Assembly (NCBI RefSeq): GCF_035582795.1
Contig: NC_134366.1
Span: 110,572,756-110,636,755, forward strand
DNA length: 64,000 bases
Direction: 5' to 3'
Source of the DNA: Mycteria americana
Lineage: Eukaryota > Chordata > Aves > Ciconiiformes > Ciconiidae
Part shown: piece after piece, positions 62,794 through 64,000 of the stretch
Numbering within the stretch: the stretch's first letter is position 1
How the letters are laid out: each line of letters begins with the position of its first letter
Program-made: the position numbers and the translations under genes
Notes under the pieces: model-generated
The model's database searches: none
Seen by the model: the letters and a program-made list of their open reading frames with translations, nothing else
Told to the model about the DNA's origin: nothing

Positions 62794-62929
62794 CTCCTCT
62801 CTCTCAGCGCTGATTAATGTGTTGAATGAAACCTTTAAATGTTTGATTTCAAAGCAGAGGGATTTTTTTCCCCCCTCTTTCCACCTATCTGTAAAGAAGA
62901 AAAAAAAAAAACGCGATCATGTGGGAAAT

Positions 62930-63215
62930 GTTGATTTTAATGGAAAAATTGCATTGTGCCGACTTTCATAGAGTAGAAAATCCACAGAGTGAGACTTCAG
63001 GCTTGGCACCTGCTCCAGAACCTTCCTGATGAAGCAAAGGTTGTCTTCATTAAGAGCATTAATATTCATGCAGCATGGTAATTTTGACACAGAAAAGGTC
63101 TCTGTAACCTTTTCTTGTGTGAGAATTTTTTACTTCTCAAGGAAATTACAGTCCAGCAATGACTTAATTAATGCTGGGTTTCTTCGGCGGATTTTGAAGA
63201 GCTGTCAGTTTGGGC
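62930..63215. promoter_or_regulatory. Candidate conserved non-coding element
   Basis: This unique, moderately AT-rich sequence has no repeats or long frames and holds closely spaced homeodomain-type sites (TTAATATTCATG, CTTAATTAATG, GTAATTTTGACAC). The texture is that of vertebrate developmental enhancers. This is an impression from sequence composition; alignment with other vertebrates is needed to confirm it. Confidence 0.3.
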
Positions 63216-64000
63216 TTGCGGTAGCTGTCAAGCAGGGAGAGGGCTCTGGCTAGGTAGATTGAAGGGAGGGAGGGAAGACACCCAAGTCCCCAGCACGGAT
63301 CCTCGCGGCTGGGGTGGAGTAACAGGGGGGAGGACGGGGGGATGCACACCTCCCACATTAGTTCTAATTTAGCAACCTGCTTTCCCCAGTGCTGGGTCAT
63401 TTATTATTGGTATAAAGGACACAGCTTGAATTAGTCCTCCATTTCTCACTCGGCTTATTTGTTATTTTTATTGTTACTATTACTATTTTATAATTCTCAT
63501 TTTGCTCTCCTCTTCCTCTAGCAGCAAGCGTGGAAGCCCTCCGGAGGAGCCCGCTTTGAACGGTGCACAGCCTCTGTTGCAAGTGCGGGAAAGAAAGAGA
63601 GAAGCATCCTTCTGCTTTTAACAAAATATTTATATATGTGCATATACATACGTAATCAGATAAAAATACTCCAAAGAAATGAGATCTGCTGCCAACGAGG
63701 AGCAGCAGCAGGCGGTATTTTTTTTAAATCAAAGTTTATATTCTTCTCCAGTGATGTCAGTCATGTTTGCAGACAGGGCAATCCAGTGCGCGGCGCAGGA
63801 CGCGGCGGCGAAGGAAGGAGCTTCTGATTTCTCCTTCTTTTCCTTGGGTTTGATTTTTTGGGGTAGCTTTTGGAGGAGATCCTTTTAGAATCTCTCATTT
63901 CCTGTTGCTTTTTGCTTTCTCCAGGTAGCTCTGAAGTGTCCTGGCTGCTTTCCTGGACCTGGGACTGCTCTCTGGGCTGTGCTTTTCTGCCTCAGCCCCC
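63216..64000. other. Unassigned sequence at right edge
   Basis: No gene is recognised. There are two pyrimidine tracts ending in TAG or CAG (about 63508-63522 and 63912-63925) that resemble splice acceptors, and a short CpG-richer patch at about 63785-63815. Whether these belong to a transcript starting at the upstream TATA/CpG island cannot be decided here. Confidence 0.4.

Noticed and set aside
1-64000. CRISPR arrays, bacterial operons, insertion sequences, viral genomes
   Set aside because: The window is vertebrate nuclear DNA; no regularly spaced repeats, prokaryotic gene organisation or retroviral gag/pol/env or LTR pair was seen.

Overview
The window is vertebrate nuclear DNA, most likely from a bird. 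The reasons are split genes with GT-AG introns, CpG-island promoters, a 5'-truncated CR1 LINE of the kind that dominates bird genomes, and very few other mobile elements in 64 kb. A crocodilian is not excluded and no species can be named from the sequence.

Only two protein-coding loci can be supported. At the left edge, on the minus strand, is the 13-codon first coding exon of TSHZ1 (teashirt zinc-finger homeobox 1), ending in a GT splice donor with its intron running off the window. About 3.6 kb to the right, on the plus strand, is the complete two-exon PTGR3 gene (older name ZADH2), a prostaglandin/quinone-type reductase. Its exons lie at 4235-4545 and 10858-11782 and its protein ends in the peroxisomal signal SKL. 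The two genes are head to head, as in mammals, and the GC-rich interval between their start codons must hold both promoters.

Layout: 1-562 TSHZ1 intron 1; 563-602 TSHZ1 coding exon; 603-4234 divergent promoter region with a GGC repeat, long purine tracts and a TC microsatellite; 4235-11782 PTGR3, with a 6.3-kb intron that carries its own CpG island near 8.4-9.5 kb; 11783 to about 14262 probable PTGR3 3' UTR with several AATAAA signals; about 14.3-62.2 kb a large AT-rich interval without a recognisable gene; 62.2-62.8 kb a second, unassigned CpG island with a TATA box; 62.9-64 kb unassigned sequence that may include conserved regulatory DNA.

The large intergenic interval holds the CR1 copy (39.15-40.86 kb), several decayed SINE-like and palindromic DNA-transposon-like fossils, microsatellites, two perfect hairpins and one clean 74-bp tandem duplication. 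Such a gene-poor flank is what one expects beside a developmental transcription-factor gene such as TSHZ1, so long-range enhancers are plausible, but conservation cannot be tested here. I found no clearly novel system. The best leads are the possible dual targeting of PTGR3, the unexplained intronic CpG island, and the orphan TATA/CpG promoter candidate at 62.7 kb.
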